Source: Micromonospora coerulea
GTDB taxonomy: Bacteria; Actinomycetota; Actinomycetes; Mycobacteriales; Micromonosporaceae
DNA: 64,000 nucleotides
NCBI RefSeq assembly: GCF_016598485.1
Contig: NZ_JAEMUW010000002.1
Location: 372,001 to 436,000 of the forward strand
Direction: 5' to 3'
The notes below the pieces were generated by a model. The model made no database searches, was not told the DNA's origin, and saw only the letters and a program-made list of their open reading frames with translations. A program made the translations under genes and the position numbers. Shown piece by piece: positions 1-8,828 of this stretch; position 1 is the first letter of the stretch, and every line of letters begins with the position of its first letter.

Positions 1-1
1 G

Positions 2-520
2 TGGGACAGCGCTCCGCGGGGCGAGGCAGACCGTCGCGTGCCGTGTGGTCGAGTCCTGGTACGGACACCCACGCTGGAGATCACGCTGACGGCCGTCGTC
101 GTGTACTCGACGGGCTGGATGTTCGAGCTCTCTGCGCACGCCATCCGCGGGGACCAGGACGAGAAACGGTGGCGTCGCATCGGACGGATCGTCGGCCAGG
201 GATTTGTGTCCCTCAACGGGCCCGGTAGACCACCGACCAGTCATCAGGACGGCCTCCGACTGAGCGTCGCGTATGAGGGGCACCCGGCCGTGACGACGGC
301 CCGGACTGTCGAGACGGCACCGGAGCTGTTGCCGCCGAATGCGTCCAGCTTCACCGGCTACTGGCAGGGTGGCAGCGTCCTGGGAAACACCGTCCACGCA
401 CAGCACCGCGCATGGTTGTGGCCGACTCCTCCGGCTGGACCGATCGCGCTGACCCTGCAATGGAACGCGATGGGCATCGCACCCGTCACCGTCGAACTCG
501 ACATCACTTCACTGAACTGA
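2..520 (+). CDS. Uncharacterised protein, 5' end outside the window
   Basis: The frame is open to the left edge of the window, so the true start is probably upstream; the first in-window start is GTG at 38 (160 residues). The N-terminal part is a hydrophobic beta-rich stretch, and the C-terminal part has a Trp-rich segment (AWLWPTPPAGP) that recalls an uncharacterised actinomycete family ending in a similar WP-rich strand. I do not recognise a catalytic motif. The gene ends 4 bp before the 3' end of the convergent broken DUF4240 gene. Function unknown; partial gene. Confidence 0.5.
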   Translation, partial: WDSAPRGEADRRVPCGRVLVRTPTLEITLTAVVVYSTGWMFELSAHAIRGDQDEKRWRRIGRIVGQGFVSLNGPGRPPTSHQDGLRLSVAYEGHPAVTTARTVETAPELLPPNASSFTGYWQGGSVLGNTVHAQHRAWLWPTPPAGPIALTLQWNAMGIAPVTVELDITSLN

Positions 521-523
521 CCT

Positions 524-1090
524 TCATCCGAAGAGCGCCCACAGCCGGGGGTATCGGCGGGACACCGCGTCGGCGTTCAATCGGCGCCACTCGGCGTCAT
601 CGGGGTTCGGGTCCATGCGTACGCGGACGCCGCGCTCTTCAGTGAGCACGTCGCGGACGTCGCCGTCAATGTCGGCGCGCTGCTCGCCGATCGCGAGCGC
701 GACGTACTCCAGCGCCTCCCAGTCTGGATAGTCGTCGTCCTGCCATGGCCTCGTTAGGGAGGCCAGCCGACGTACCTCTGGGACGGTGGCAAGGCTGTCA
801 GGGTCGGCGATCGCGGCCTCGTACGCGTTTCGACCGAGCCCGACAAGTCACATCTGGAAGTAGTGGAACGAGTCCGTACTGCAACGCCCATCCATGATGA
901 TGCCGGCGGCGCGCCATAGCCGGTACGTGTTGGCCGGTTCGCGAGTCGCGGAGAGATGCTGCACAAAGTCGAGCAGATGAGGACGAGGGGCGCGCCACAG
1001 CCGCTCATGCAGGAATGCCTCACGCTCGTCCCGCTTCGATCCGGCGCGACGCGACGCTTCGATGAGGTTCCAAAACTCGTCCACGTTCAC
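524..1090 (-). pseudogene. DUF4240-family protein broken by an in-frame TGA
   Basis: From a GTG at 1090 the frame reads VNVDEFWNLIEASRRAG and onward, the N-terminal signature of DUF4240 proteins. It stops at TGA 850-848 after FHYFQM. The same frame then continues without interruption for about 107 more codons (LVGLGRNAYEAAIADPDS, then RPWQDDDYPDWEALEYVAL) to a normal TGA at 526-524, and this continuation still looks like the C-terminal half of the family. Trp is expected at the stop, so one TGG-to-TGA change explains it. The good preservation beyond the stop suggests recent inactivation. The family has no assigned function. Confidence 0.75.
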
Positions 1091-1229
1091 GGCGTCAGCC
1101 TAGATCGGCAGTGCCGAGCCAGGACCAAACGCCAGGCGAGCATGATCGCTGTCTGCGACGCACTCATTGCGGCGGCCACTCGACACCCAGACATCCCCTC
1201 AATGGCAGGACCCGGCGCGCGGTCGACGG
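961..1229. repeat. Diverged direct repeat, copy 1
   Basis: This stretch, covering the start of the DUF4240 gene and about 140 bp upstream of it, recurs in the same orientation at 9330-9590. Shared runs include CACAAAGTCGAGCAGATGA and CGGCCACTCGACACCCAGAC. The two copies are clearly homologous but diverged and differ by small indels. Confidence 0.8.
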
Positions 1230-1277
1230 CGGGAGAGTGCGAGCGGGGCGCCGCAGCGGGCCTTTGTGATTCGACCA

Positions 1278-1661
1278 TCACGCGACGCAGAACTCGTTGC
1301 CTTCCGGGTCGAGCATCACAACATGGCCAAGGTGCTCACCGTAGGACTCCTCGCGGACTGTTGTAGCCCCAGCGGTGACCAGTTCGGCAGCCTTCGCACG
1401 GATGAGCTGCTCGCGCTCGGCCATGTCCCATGGCGGCTCCCCTGCCACCCGGATGTCGATGTGCATCCTGTTCTTGGCGGTCTTGCCCTCGGGCACCCTG
1501 AGAAAGCCGATGGCTGGGCCCAGGCCCTCTGGGTCGACGATGGAAGCACCGTCGGGGTCGTCGTATCCCGGCTCAGCCACATACCCGAGCGCGATCGCCC
1601 AGAACGCGGCAATCCCATGCGGGTCGGCTGCGTCGCAACCGAGCGTCCAGTGTGTCGCCAT
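1278..1661 (-). CDS. VOC-family (glyoxalase-like) protein
   Basis: This 127-residue protein has the length of a single-domain VOC protein. The start (THWTLGCDAADPHGIAAFW) and the end (HVVMLDPEGNEFCV) are the typical first and last strands of the actinomycete glyoxalase-like group, with the DPEGNEFC motif intact. Such proteins fold as paired beta-alpha-beta-beta-beta units and are dioxygenases, isomerases, resistance proteins or binding proteins. The specific substrate cannot be read from sequence. It stands alone, without a clear operon partner. A similar but two-domain protein lies at 48.3-49.0 kb. Confidence 0.8.
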   Translation of the reverse strand: MATHWTLGCDAADPHGIAAFWAIALGYVAEPGYDDPDGASIVDPEGLGPAIGFLRVPEGKTAKNRMHIDIRVAGEPPWDMAEREQLIRAKAAELVTAGATTVREESYGEHLGHVVMLDPEGNEFCVA

Positions 1662-1711
1662 GTTCGCACGGTACCCCCAAGCGCACTCTTCGGCGTGAGC
1701 GCTCTGATCGC

Positions 1712-1875
1712 CGGCAGGGGCTGGTGGCGGCAGGCTTCGGGTTTGGCCACGTGCCCCCGGCCTTCGCCCCGGCGCTCGGCGCGCTGGCGGACCGGATGCC
1801 GGTGGTGCTCACCTCGCCACCGGCGCCGGGTCGGTGCTGCGGCACGTACGGTGCGGTCGGATCGCGGCCAGATCC
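1712..1875 (+). pseudogene. Relic of the C-terminal part of an L-asparaginase
   Basis: The plus strand encodes GLVAAGFGFGHVPPAFAP and then LADRMPVVLTS, matching the conserved C-terminal segment of bacterial type asparaginases. After VLTS the expected A-T-G-A-G-S-V-L-R appears in a neighbouring frame, and G-T-Y-G is back in the first, so at least two compensating indels are present. No N-terminal half with the catalytic Thr is found nearby. This is a non-functional fragment in an otherwise gene-free stretch. Confidence 0.55.
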
Positions 1876-1965
1876 GCGCACCTGGTCTTGAGCCCTTGCT
1901 CTCCCAGGGTGTCGCTGAATCGAGGCCAAGCGAGGACGGGGGTTGCCTCGAGATGCGCCGATAGG

Positions 1966-3231
1966 TCAGGGCGGGCTGGGCACGTGGTGCACGGACAGTT
2001 GGCCGGTGTCGCCACCGCAAGCGAGCAAGGTGCCGTCGGCGGAGAAGGTGACGCGGTGGGTGCGGCCGGTGTGCGACGGTGCCAGCGCCATCGGTGAGGG
2101 CTCGCCGTTAGGCAGGTGCAGGCTGGCGCCGAGACGGCCGCCGATGGCGAGAAGATCCCCGTGCGGAGAGTACTGCCAACTGAAGCAGGCGCCGTAGCGG
2201 TCGGTGCGGTACGGGCCGGGCACGGCCCACGCGAGGGTGTCGCCGTTGACGGGCAGGGCGAACGGTCCCTCCGCGAAGCCGCCGGTGGCGAGAAGAAATC
2301 GTTCGGTGGGGTCAAAGCCCAAGCGGCTGATCCCGGTGCGGCCGGTCGTGCTGGTGAACGGGAACGGGAATCGGGTGCTATGTAGTAGCCGGCCGGTGTC
2401 GACGTGCCACAGCTGCACGGTGGAGTCGTGCACGCCGTAGGCGAGGGCAAGCAGCCGCCCGGAGGGCGACAGGGCCCCAGCGCGGCACTCGGGTTGGTCG
2501 GCGGTGTGCAGGACCAGCACGTCATCGCCGGTGCTGGTGGCACGGACACGAACCCGGTCATCGGTGTCGAACAGCAGCAGCCGCTGCCGGGCGGCGTCCT
2601 GGACCGGCCGGGCGCAGAAAGGGTTGAACCGAGCCGTGCTGAACTGCTCATAGCGTGCGAGAACGCGGGTGGTGCCGGTGCTGAGGTCGAGGTGACGCGT
2701 CTCGCCGTTGAGCGTGTACATCAAGCCGGTGCCGTCGGCGTCGAACAGCACGGTGTGGATGAAGGTCTGCCCCCCGCGGCCGGTGCCGGGTGTCTCGGTG
2801 TGCAGGAGTCGGCGCCGACCGGTCGTGACGTCGACGAGGTGCAGGTCAGCGCCGTAGGCATCACGGTGCAGCGAGGCAACTGCGAGGGTGTGGCCGTGTG
2901 GATGCAGGTCGAAGGTCTGTGGGCCGTCGCGGTTCGGCGGGGCGCACCGTAGGACGGGCTCACCGGGTGGGGTGGCGGCCGAGTCACGGACGAAGACGTA
3001 GCCTTCGCGCATGCGAGTGGCGGCCTCACGTGCGAGGGCATCGCGGGCGGCCTGCGGGTTGGGGAACTCGCGGGCACTGTGCCGACCTTTAGCGCTGCCT
3101 CGCCATGAACGGCGTAGCAGGCGGGCGCCATCGACCGCGAGGAGCAGGTGTCTGGCGGTGGGCGGGTCCGGATGGGTGAGCAGCAAGTCCTCGGTCGGCA
3201 CGGGCGGACTGTAGCGGACCAGCGGCCGCAT
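1966..3231 (-). CDS. WD40-like beta-propeller protein with a WGR-like N-terminus
   Basis: The product has 421 residues. Roughly residues 30-85 (LLLAVDGARLLRRSWRGSAKG, then a basic helix ending EGYVFVRD) resemble a WGR-type domain, the small domain that can bind nucleic acid or poly-ADP-ribose in other proteins. The rest consists of repeated strands such as FDLHPHGHTLAVASL, AGALSPSGRLLALAYG and FSADGTLLACGGDTG, typical of WD40 blades; I count about six or seven. There is no signal peptide, so it is probably cytosolic. It is likely a scaffold. The WGR assignment is my inference; the propeller is clear. Confidence 0.7.
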   Translation of the reverse strand: MRPLVRYSPPVPTEDLLLTHPDPPTARHLLLAVDGARLLRRSWRGSAKGRHSAREFPNPQAARDALAREAATRMREGYVFVRDSAATPPGEPVLRCAPPNRDGPQTFDLHPHGHTLAVASLHRDAYGADLHLVDVTTGRRRLLHTETPGTGRGGQTFIHTVLFDADGTGLMYTLNGETRHLDLSTGTTRVLARYEQFSTARFNPFCARPVQDAARQRLLLFDTDDRVRVRATSTGDDVLVLHTADQPECRAGALSPSGRLLALAYGVHDSTVQLWHVDTGRLLHSTRFPFPFTSTTGRTGISRLGFDPTERFLLATGGFAEGPFALPVNGDTLAWAVPGPYRTDRYGACFSWQYSPHGDLLAIGGRLGASLHLPNGEPSPMALAPSHTGRTHRVTFSADGTLLACGGDTGQLSVHHVPSPP

Positions 3232-3339
3232 CCAAGCCCAAGACTGCTAGGCCGTCGCGGATTTTCCACGGTGACCGCGCCCGATACGCGTCCGGTTTTC
3301 GACACCCTGGACGCCGGACTCGCCTGGGCAGCCGGGCAC

Positions 3340-3685
3340 CAAGTGAACCTCACCAGCCAGGGGCTGCTCGATCGGCGCCGCTGCCAGACCAGGCCGAACC
3401 GCTACGAGTACGTCCTCACCGAGCTGGGCCGCAGCCTGCGTCCCGTCGTGGTCGCCCTCGCCGCCTGGGCGGAACTCCCGCCCCGACCCCAGCGAAGGCA
3501 GCATGATCCTGGTCGACCGGAACACCGGTGGGGAGGCCGACCCGGTCATCGTCGACCGGACCACCGGGCGCCCGCTCGACGTCGACGACTTCGTCTTCGC
3601 CGCCGGCCCGGCCGCCAGCGAGGTCATGCGCAAGCGTTACGAGCGCATCCCGACCCGGCCGGTCCCGAGCCAGCACCGGCCCTGA
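3340..3685 (+). pseudogene. Truncated, frameshifted HxlR-type regulator
   Basis: The frame reads GLLDRRRCQTRPNRYEYVLTELGR, the wing and following helix of HxlR winged-helix regulators. The DNA-reading N-terminal half (the usual CxxxxALxxxGxRWT region) is missing. After ALAAW at about 3466 the reading continues only in the +1 frame (NSRPDPSEGSMILVDRNTGG, then FVFAAGPAASEVMRKRYERI), which is the normal C-terminus of this family. One extra base near 3470 explains the shift. It lies just upstream of an alpha/beta hydrolase, a common HxlR neighbour, so it may once have regulated that gene. Confidence 0.6.
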
Positions 3686-3867
3686 CCGGCCGGCGGGGCG
3701 AAAACCCGGGAACCGTCGCGACACCATCGGCGGGTGAGCCAGGCCCCTGGCCAAGGTCATCTCCGTACTCGCCCGACGTCGTCGGTGAGCGGCGCGAATA
3801 CTCGGGGCGGAAAGGTTCGGCCGGGTCAGGGACGGGGCGTTCCGGGCCGCGCCCACGAGGGGGACAG

Positions 3868-4734
3868 ATGGTTTCCGTGCACCATCGCACCACGAACATC
3901 GACGGCATGGAGGTCTTCTACCGGGAGGCCGGCCCGACCGGCGCCCCGGCGGTGGTGCTCCTGCATGGCTTCCCCAGCAGCTCGTTCATGTTCCGCGAGC
4001 TGATCCCGCCGCTCGCCGACCGGTACCACGTGATCGCCTCCGACCACATCGGGTACGGCTCGTCCGCCGCGCCTCCGCCGGACAAGTTCCCGTACACCTT
4101 CGACGCCCTGACCGACGTAACGGCGAAGCTGCTGGACCACCTGAAGGTCAAGAAGTACGCCGTCTACATGCACGACTACGGCGCACCGATCACCCTGCGG
4201 CTCGCCCTGCGCCAACCGGACCGCATCACGGCGATCATCAGCCAGAGCGGCAACGCGTACATGGACGGGTTCGGGGAGAAGTTCTGGGCCCCGCTGTTCG
4301 CCTACGCCAAGGACCCCGGGCCGCAGACCGAGCCGGGAGTCAAGCAGGTCCTGCAACCGGAGACCACCCGGTGGCAGTTCTACCACGGCGTGCCCGACCC
4401 GACCCTGGTCAGCCCGGACGGCTGGCAGCACGCCCAGGACATCATCGACCGGCCCGGCAACGATCAGATCCAGCTGAAGCTGTTCGAGGACTACAAGACG
4501 AACCTTCCCCTGTATCCGAAGGCGCAGCAGTACTTCCGGGACAGCAAGGTCCCGGTGCTCGCCGTCTGGGGACGCAACGACGAGATCTTCATTCCGGCGG
4601 GCGCCACCGCCTTCCAGCGCGACCTGCCCGACGCCGAGGTCCACCTGCTCGACGCCGGGCACTTCGCCCTGGAGAGCCACCTGGACGCCATCGCCGGCTA
4701 CGTCCGAGGCTTCCTGGGCCGAACGGTCGGCTGA
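3868..4734 (+). CDS. Alpha/beta hydrolase of the epoxide hydrolase/haloalkane dehalogenase type
   Basis: This 288-residue protein starts at ATG 3868 behind a GAGGGGGACAG ribosome site. The oxyanion-hole motif HGFPSSS is followed by the nucleophile elbow YMHDYGAP, where Asp takes the nucleophile position as in epoxide hydrolases and haloalkane dehalogenases. The acid lies in WGRNDEIF and the catalytic His in DAGHFALE. A helical cap lies between the elbow and the acid. No secretion signal is visible. The family hydrolyses epoxides or carbon-halogen bonds; the real substrate is unknown. Confidence 0.85.
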   Translation: MVSVHHRTTNIDGMEVFYREAGPTGAPAVVLLHGFPSSSFMFRELIPPLADRYHVIASDHIGYGSSAAPPPDKFPYTFDALTDVTAKLLDHLKVKKYAVYMHDYGAPITLRLALRQPDRITAIISQSGNAYMDGFGEKFWAPLFAYAKDPGPQTEPGVKQVLQPETTRWQFYHGVPDPTLVSPDGWQHAQDIIDRPGNDQIQLKLFEDYKTNLPLYPKAQQYFRDSKVPVLAVWGRNDEIFIPAGATAFQRDLPDAEVHLLDAGHFALESHLDAIAGYVRGFLGRTVG

Positions 4735-4744
4735 GCCGGCACGA

Positions 4745-4891
4745 TCAGGTGTCGGGCGCGTCGGGCCGCCGCGGCGATGACCGGGACTGCAACGCCAGCC
4801 GCCCGTCGCGGACGGTGAGCAGGACCAGCGCGCCGATCAGCAGGCCGGCCAGGACACGGAGCATCGCGGCGTACTCGATGACGGCACTCAC
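4745..4891 (-). CDS. Possible 48-residue membrane protein downstream of cphA
   Basis: A GTG start at 4891 with a G-rich stretch upstream opens a 48-codon frame: one hydrophobic helix (about residues 9-27, MLRVLAGLLIGALVLLTV) followed by a basic, Pro-rich tail (SPRRPDAPDT). It lies about 90 bp after the cphA stop, in the same frame and orientation. No homology is recognised. It could be a chance frame in GC-rich DNA; the clean transmembrane segment followed by positive charges is the only support. Confidence 0.35.
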   Translation of the reverse strand: MSAVIEYAAMLRVLAGLLIGALVLLTVRDGRLALQSRSSPRRPDAPDT

Positions 4892-4981
4892 CCGGCGGCC
4901 CCCCGCGACCGATCCACCGGCTCCGGCGGCGACCGGAACGGTCGTCGGCCTGGGCCAGCTCGGCTCGTTCCTGTGAGTCGA

Positions 4982-7651
4982 TCAGAGCTGGGGCGACGGG
5001 AGCGGGAGCGTCGGCGCGTCGACGGGGCGCGCACCCATCGACTGCAGTAGCGACAGCACAGGGTCGAGCTTCTCGTACAGGATCAGCAGGAGGTCTCCAG
5101 GCCCGGTCATGGCCGTCGCCTTCGTGATCGCCTCGGCGACATTTGCTGCCTGCTCGCATCGGACGCGAGGATTCTCCTTCGTCATCTCCCGGCACATCAG
5201 CTCCGGCACTTCTCCTGCCGCCCGGCCCCGCAGGTCCGCGTCGGGATAGACCACCACTCGAGTGAACATTCGGCCGATCACGCGCGCGGATTCGGCGAGT
5301 AGGTGGTCACAGCGATCGCCCGGCAGGGTCACCGCGGCCACGCAGCGGTCCGCACTCCACAGGCTCTGTACGGTGCCGGTGATGGCCTCGATGGCCGCCG
5401 GATTGTGGGCATAGTCGACGAAGACGTGCACATCGTCGATACGCAGCAGCGTTCCCCGCCCCGGATTGCGGTCGTACGAGCTGAAGGAGCGCAATTGCGC
5501 CTCAACCACCTGCCTCGGGATCTCCAGCGCTCTTGCCGCTGCCGACGCGGCGAGAGCATTGGCGATCATGTACCGCGCGGCGCCGTTGAAAGTGCCGGGC
5601 AGTTCCACCGCCGGCAGCAGAAGCGTTCGAGCTTCGCCGACCATCTCCACCAAATGCCCGGCGGCGACGACATACGCCATGCCGCCGTTCGCGCAGTGCT
5701 GGCGCACCACTGGATTCTCGGGGTCCAACGTGAACCACACGAGCCGCTTGTGCTCGGCGCGCACGCGGGGACGGTCGATCAGTTCACGCAGATACGGATC
5801 ATCGGCATTGAGAACAAGCGTGCCGCCGTCACGTACCCTTTCCGCGATCAGGGCTTTGACGTGCACGAGGTCTTCGACCGTGTCCAGCCCGTCCTGGCCG
5901 AGGTGGTCGGCGGCGACGTTCGTGATCACTCCCACATCGGTCCAGTCGTAGCCCAGCCCCTGGCGCAAGATTCCACCCCTTGCCGTCTCCAGTACCGCAG
6001 CCTGCACGGTGGGGTCCCCGAGCACGGTCTGGGCGGAGCGCGGTCCGGTGGCGTCCGCTCGCTGGACGAGGCGCCCGTCGATGTAGATGCCGTCGGTGCT
6101 GGTCAAGCCGACCCGGAGTCCCGAGCCCGCCAGAAGGTGAGCTGCGATTCGAGCAGTGGTGGTCTTGCCGTTGGTGCCGGTGACGGCGATGGTGGGGATC
6201 CGGCCGTCCCGCCCGTCAGGAAACAACGCGTCAACGATCGCCCCGCCGACATCGCGGGGTGTCCCGACTGATGGCGCCAGGTGCATACGCAGACCGGGAG
6301 CGGCGTTCACCTCGATCAGCGCCCCCTGGGCACCGCCGTCGAACGGCGGAGGTGCCGCGATATCGGGCAGGCGCAGGTCGATTCCGGCGATGTCGAGACC
6401 GACGACGGCGGCCGCCCGGCAACATAGCTGCGCCAGCTCCGGGTTGACGCGGTCGGTCACGTCGATACTGGTGCCTCCGGTGGAGAGGTTCGGCGTGTCA
6501 CGCAGCCACACGGTGCGACCGGCGGCCGGGACAGCGTCAGCGGCGAGCCCTTGCCGTTGGAGCAGTGCCACGGCAGTGCCGTCCATGCGCAGCCGAGTCA
6601 GCACCTTCTCGTGGCCGTTGCCCCGACGGGGGTCAGCGTTCAGCCGTTCCACCAGCTCTTCGACGCTGCTGGTGCCGTCCCCGACCACATGCCCGGGTAC
6701 CCGCTGGGCCGCGGCCACGACCCGCCCGGCCACGACCAGCACCCGGTAGTCGAGGCCCTCGACGTACTGCTCCACCACCACGTCGCCCCCAGCCGCGACG
6801 AAGGCGCCCATCACCGCTTCGGCGGTGTCCAGCGCCAGGTGTACGTGCTGACCCTGCCGGCCGTTCACCGGTTTGACCGCGACCCGCCCGCCGAGCTGAG
6901 CGAACAGGTCCAGGGCCTGTCGCAGGCAATCGGCCCGTCCACCCGCCGGGACCGGGATACCGGCCCGGTGCAAGAACTGCCGGGTCAACTCCTTGTCACC
7001 GCATATCTCCAGACCGATCGCGCTGGTCTGGTCGCTCATGGCCGCCCAGGCCAGCCGCCGAAAACATCCCTGACCGAGTTGCAGCAGGCTCAGGGCATTC
7101 ACCCGCTCTACCGGTATTCCTCGCCGACGCGCAGCCTCGATGATGGAAGCGGTGCTGGGCCCCGGTGTCTCCTCCTCGACTTGTTCCCGCAGCGCGGTGA
7201 CCGCTGGCTCGTGCTCCGGCGGGCGCCCGGCCAGCACCTGCCCGACTGCCAGGATGGCGGCCTCCAGCAGTGCCTCCGGCAATGGGGAATCTGCTCGCTC
7301 GTCCTGCGGGCACTCGATGAGGACGTCGTAGAGACCGGCCTCACCGGCGTAAACGGTACGACCGAAGCTCACCGGCCGGCCGATCAGGTGGGACATCTCG
7401 ATCGCGACGTGCTCGACGACATGACCGAAGTAAGTACCCCCATGGAGGCGGGTGACGAAGCCACCCGGCTCGCCCGCGGCGCAATGGTGGTCTGCCAGGC
7501 CGGGGAAGGCATCGAGTATCCGGTCGGGGAAGCCAGCGAAGTGGTTGCTCTCGCGCTCGGTCAGGTCACCGAGGGCGACCCGGGCAACCTGCACCGGTCG
7601 GTCCAGATAAACGTTTGGCCCACGCAACCGACGAACACTCAGAATCCTCAC
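4982..7651 (-). CDS. cphA: Cyanophycin synthetase
   Basis: From GTG 7651 the product has 889 residues, the usual CphA length. The N-terminal domain carries VEHVAIEMSHL. The ATP-grasp domain (about 210-470) has KPVNGRQGQ and LIEVNAAPG and adds Asp to the growing chain. The C-terminal Mur-ligase-like domain begins with P-loop GTNGKTTT (about 492) and attaches Arg to the Asp side chain; DYAHNPAAIEA follows. Together they build the nitrogen and carbon store multi-L-arginyl-poly-L-aspartate. The start overlaps the cphB stop as GTGA, indicating translational coupling; a longer frame extends upstream, but the conserved VRILSVRRLRGPN start fits here. Confidence 0.93.
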   Translation of the reverse strand: MRILSVRRLRGPNVYLDRPVQVARVALGDLTERESNHFAGFPDRILDAFPGLADHHCAAGEPGGFVTRLHGGTYFGHVVEHVAIEMSHLIGRPVSFGRTVYAGEAGLYDVLIECPQDERADSPLPEALLEAAILAVGQVLAGRPPEHEPAVTALREQVEEETPGPSTASIIEAARRRGIPVERVNALSLLQLGQGCFRRLAWAAMSDQTSAIGLEICGDKELTRQFLHRAGIPVPAGGRADCLRQALDLFAQLGGRVAVKPVNGRQGQHVHLALDTAEAVMGAFVAAGGDVVVEQYVEGLDYRVLVVAGRVVAAAQRVPGHVVGDGTSSVEELVERLNADPRRGNGHEKVLTRLRMDGTAVALLQRQGLAADAVPAAGRTVWLRDTPNLSTGGTSIDVTDRVNPELAQLCCRAAAVVGLDIAGIDLRLPDIAAPPPFDGGAQGALIEVNAAPGLRMHLAPSVGTPRDVGGAIVDALFPDGRDGRIPTIAVTGTNGKTTTARIAAHLLAGSGLRVGLTSTDGIYIDGRLVQRADATGPRSAQTVLGDPTVQAAVLETARGGILRQGLGYDWTDVGVITNVAADHLGQDGLDTVEDLVHVKALIAERVRDGGTLVLNADDPYLRELIDRPRVRAEHKRLVWFTLDPENPVVRQHCANGGMAYVVAAGHLVEMVGEARTLLLPAVELPGTFNGAARYMIANALAASAAARALEIPRQVVEAQLRSFSSYDRNPGRGTLLRIDDVHVFVDYAHNPAAIEAITGTVQSLWSADRCVAAVTLPGDRCDHLLAESARVIGRMFTRVVVYPDADLRGRAAGEVPELMCREMTKENPRVRCEQAANVAEAITKATAMTGPGDLLLILYEKLDPVLSLLQSMGARPVDAPTLPLPSPQL

Positions 7652-8514
7652 GACGCGGTCCTCCCGCCGTCCGCACCGTCCCCGGTCCGGACGATGCACG
7701 GCTCTCTGTCGTTCAGCTCGAACGTGTAGCCGGCGGGCAGCACGTGCAGTCGAGCCCCGATGATCCCGATCGGGCCGTGGGGACCGGCAAGAACTTCGAC
7801 GTGGTTTGCCGGCCCGGCGTCGACCATCGTTACCGAGCCGCTGCCAATCACCTCGAACCGCTCACCCTCAACGACGAGCGCGGTGTCCTCGTCAATCCCC
7901 ACGCCCAACTCATGTGGGAAGTTCGCGACCGCGCTGAGCAGGCGGGTAAGCCGGCCCCGTTCGGCGAAATGCATGTCGATGAGCAGGCGGGGCAGGAACT
8001 CCATGCCCGGCCCGGTGCGGACGCTCCCGGTGTTGACCCCGACACCCTCCCCACCCAGCACCATGGTGCTGGACATCATCGCCGCACCGGCACTCGTACC
8101 CGCGAGCACCAGACCGTCCCTGACCCTGGCGTGAAGCAGCGAATCCACTCGGGTCCCCCCGAGCACGGCCGCGATCCGGAACTGGTCACCCCCGGCGAAA
8201 AACACCCCGGTAGCCGCCGTCAACACCCTCCGCGCATGCGCCGAATTGGCCTGTTCCCGATCCTCCAGGCGCAGCGCACAGACGTGCTCCACACCCAGCG
8301 CGTCGAAGACCTCGAGGTACTCCGACTCCACCCGGCGCGGCTCACCACTGGCCGTGGTAATCACCACAATCCGCGCCCGCGGCCCTCCCGACAGGTCCAC
8401 GAAGCGCTCGAGTATGCCTGTGCCGTCCGAAGCTCTCTGCTCACCTCCGCCGATGACGACCATCCGGCGGCTCTCCGCTCCGGCAACTCTCCGGGGAATA
8501 CCCTCCGCCATTGA
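7648..8514 (-). CDS. cphB: Cyanophycinase, S51-type peptidase
   Basis: The protein has 288 residues from ATG 8514, preceded by GGTGAGGTGG. The frame is open further upstream, but the conserved part begins just after this Met. The nucleophile elbow GTSAGAA (Ser about 140), the FFAGGDQ motif and IDMHFAERGR are as in cyanophycinases, serine exopeptidases that cut cyanophycin into beta-Asp-Arg dipeptides. No signal peptide is visible, so it should act on intracellular granules. It is first in a two-gene operon with cphA, so synthesis and breakdown are co-transcribed. No isoaspartyl dipeptidase is seen nearby. Confidence 0.9.
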   Translation of the reverse strand, partial: SMAEGIPRRVAGAESRRMVVIGGGEQRASDGTGILERFVDLSGGPRARIVVITTASGEPRRVESEYLEVFDALGVEHVCALRLEDREQANSAHARRVLTAATGVFFAGGDQFRIAAVLGGTRVDSLLHARVRDGLVLAGTSAGAAMMSSTMVLGGEGVGVNTGSVRTGPGMEFLPRLLIDMHFAERGRLTRLLSAVANFPHELGVGIDEDTALVVEGERFEVIGSGSVTMVDAGPANHVEVLAGPHGPIGIIGARLHVLPAGYTFELNDREPCIVRTGDGADGGRTAS

Positions 8515-8828
8515 CCACCTCACCGAACCAACACGCGGGAGCCACCCAGCAAGCGGGCGCCCAAGTGCAGGCGCCCGGAGCGACAAACCGACCGGCACCT
8601 CCGAGCGTGCCGGGTTACCCCTCGCGGGGGCGCATAGTCTCGACAGCCGCCCCTGGCACGAAAATCCGAGCGAGTGTGCTCGTCGCAATCCGGCCAGCCT
8701 GACAAGGCCAGGGCCGCCGGCAGCCCACCAGCCCTGAACCAGGCCATCTAGGCACCGGCCAGGTGAGCGTCAGCCTCATCCGCATCGGCCGCCACCTGGC
8801 CCCAGTTCCTGCCCTCCGGCAAGTCGGC
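8515..8828. other. Non-coding stretch upstream of cphB
   Basis: No convincing gene is found. The cphB promoter should lie here on the minus strand, but no clear -35/-10 pair stands out. A short inverted repeat (CCCCTCGCGGGG, around 8618-8629) is visible. Confidence 0.4.

Noticed and set aside
5303..6271. Long plus-strand frame opposite cphA
   Set aside because: Mirror frame of a well-identified gene; Arg/Ala/Gly-rich with no family features.
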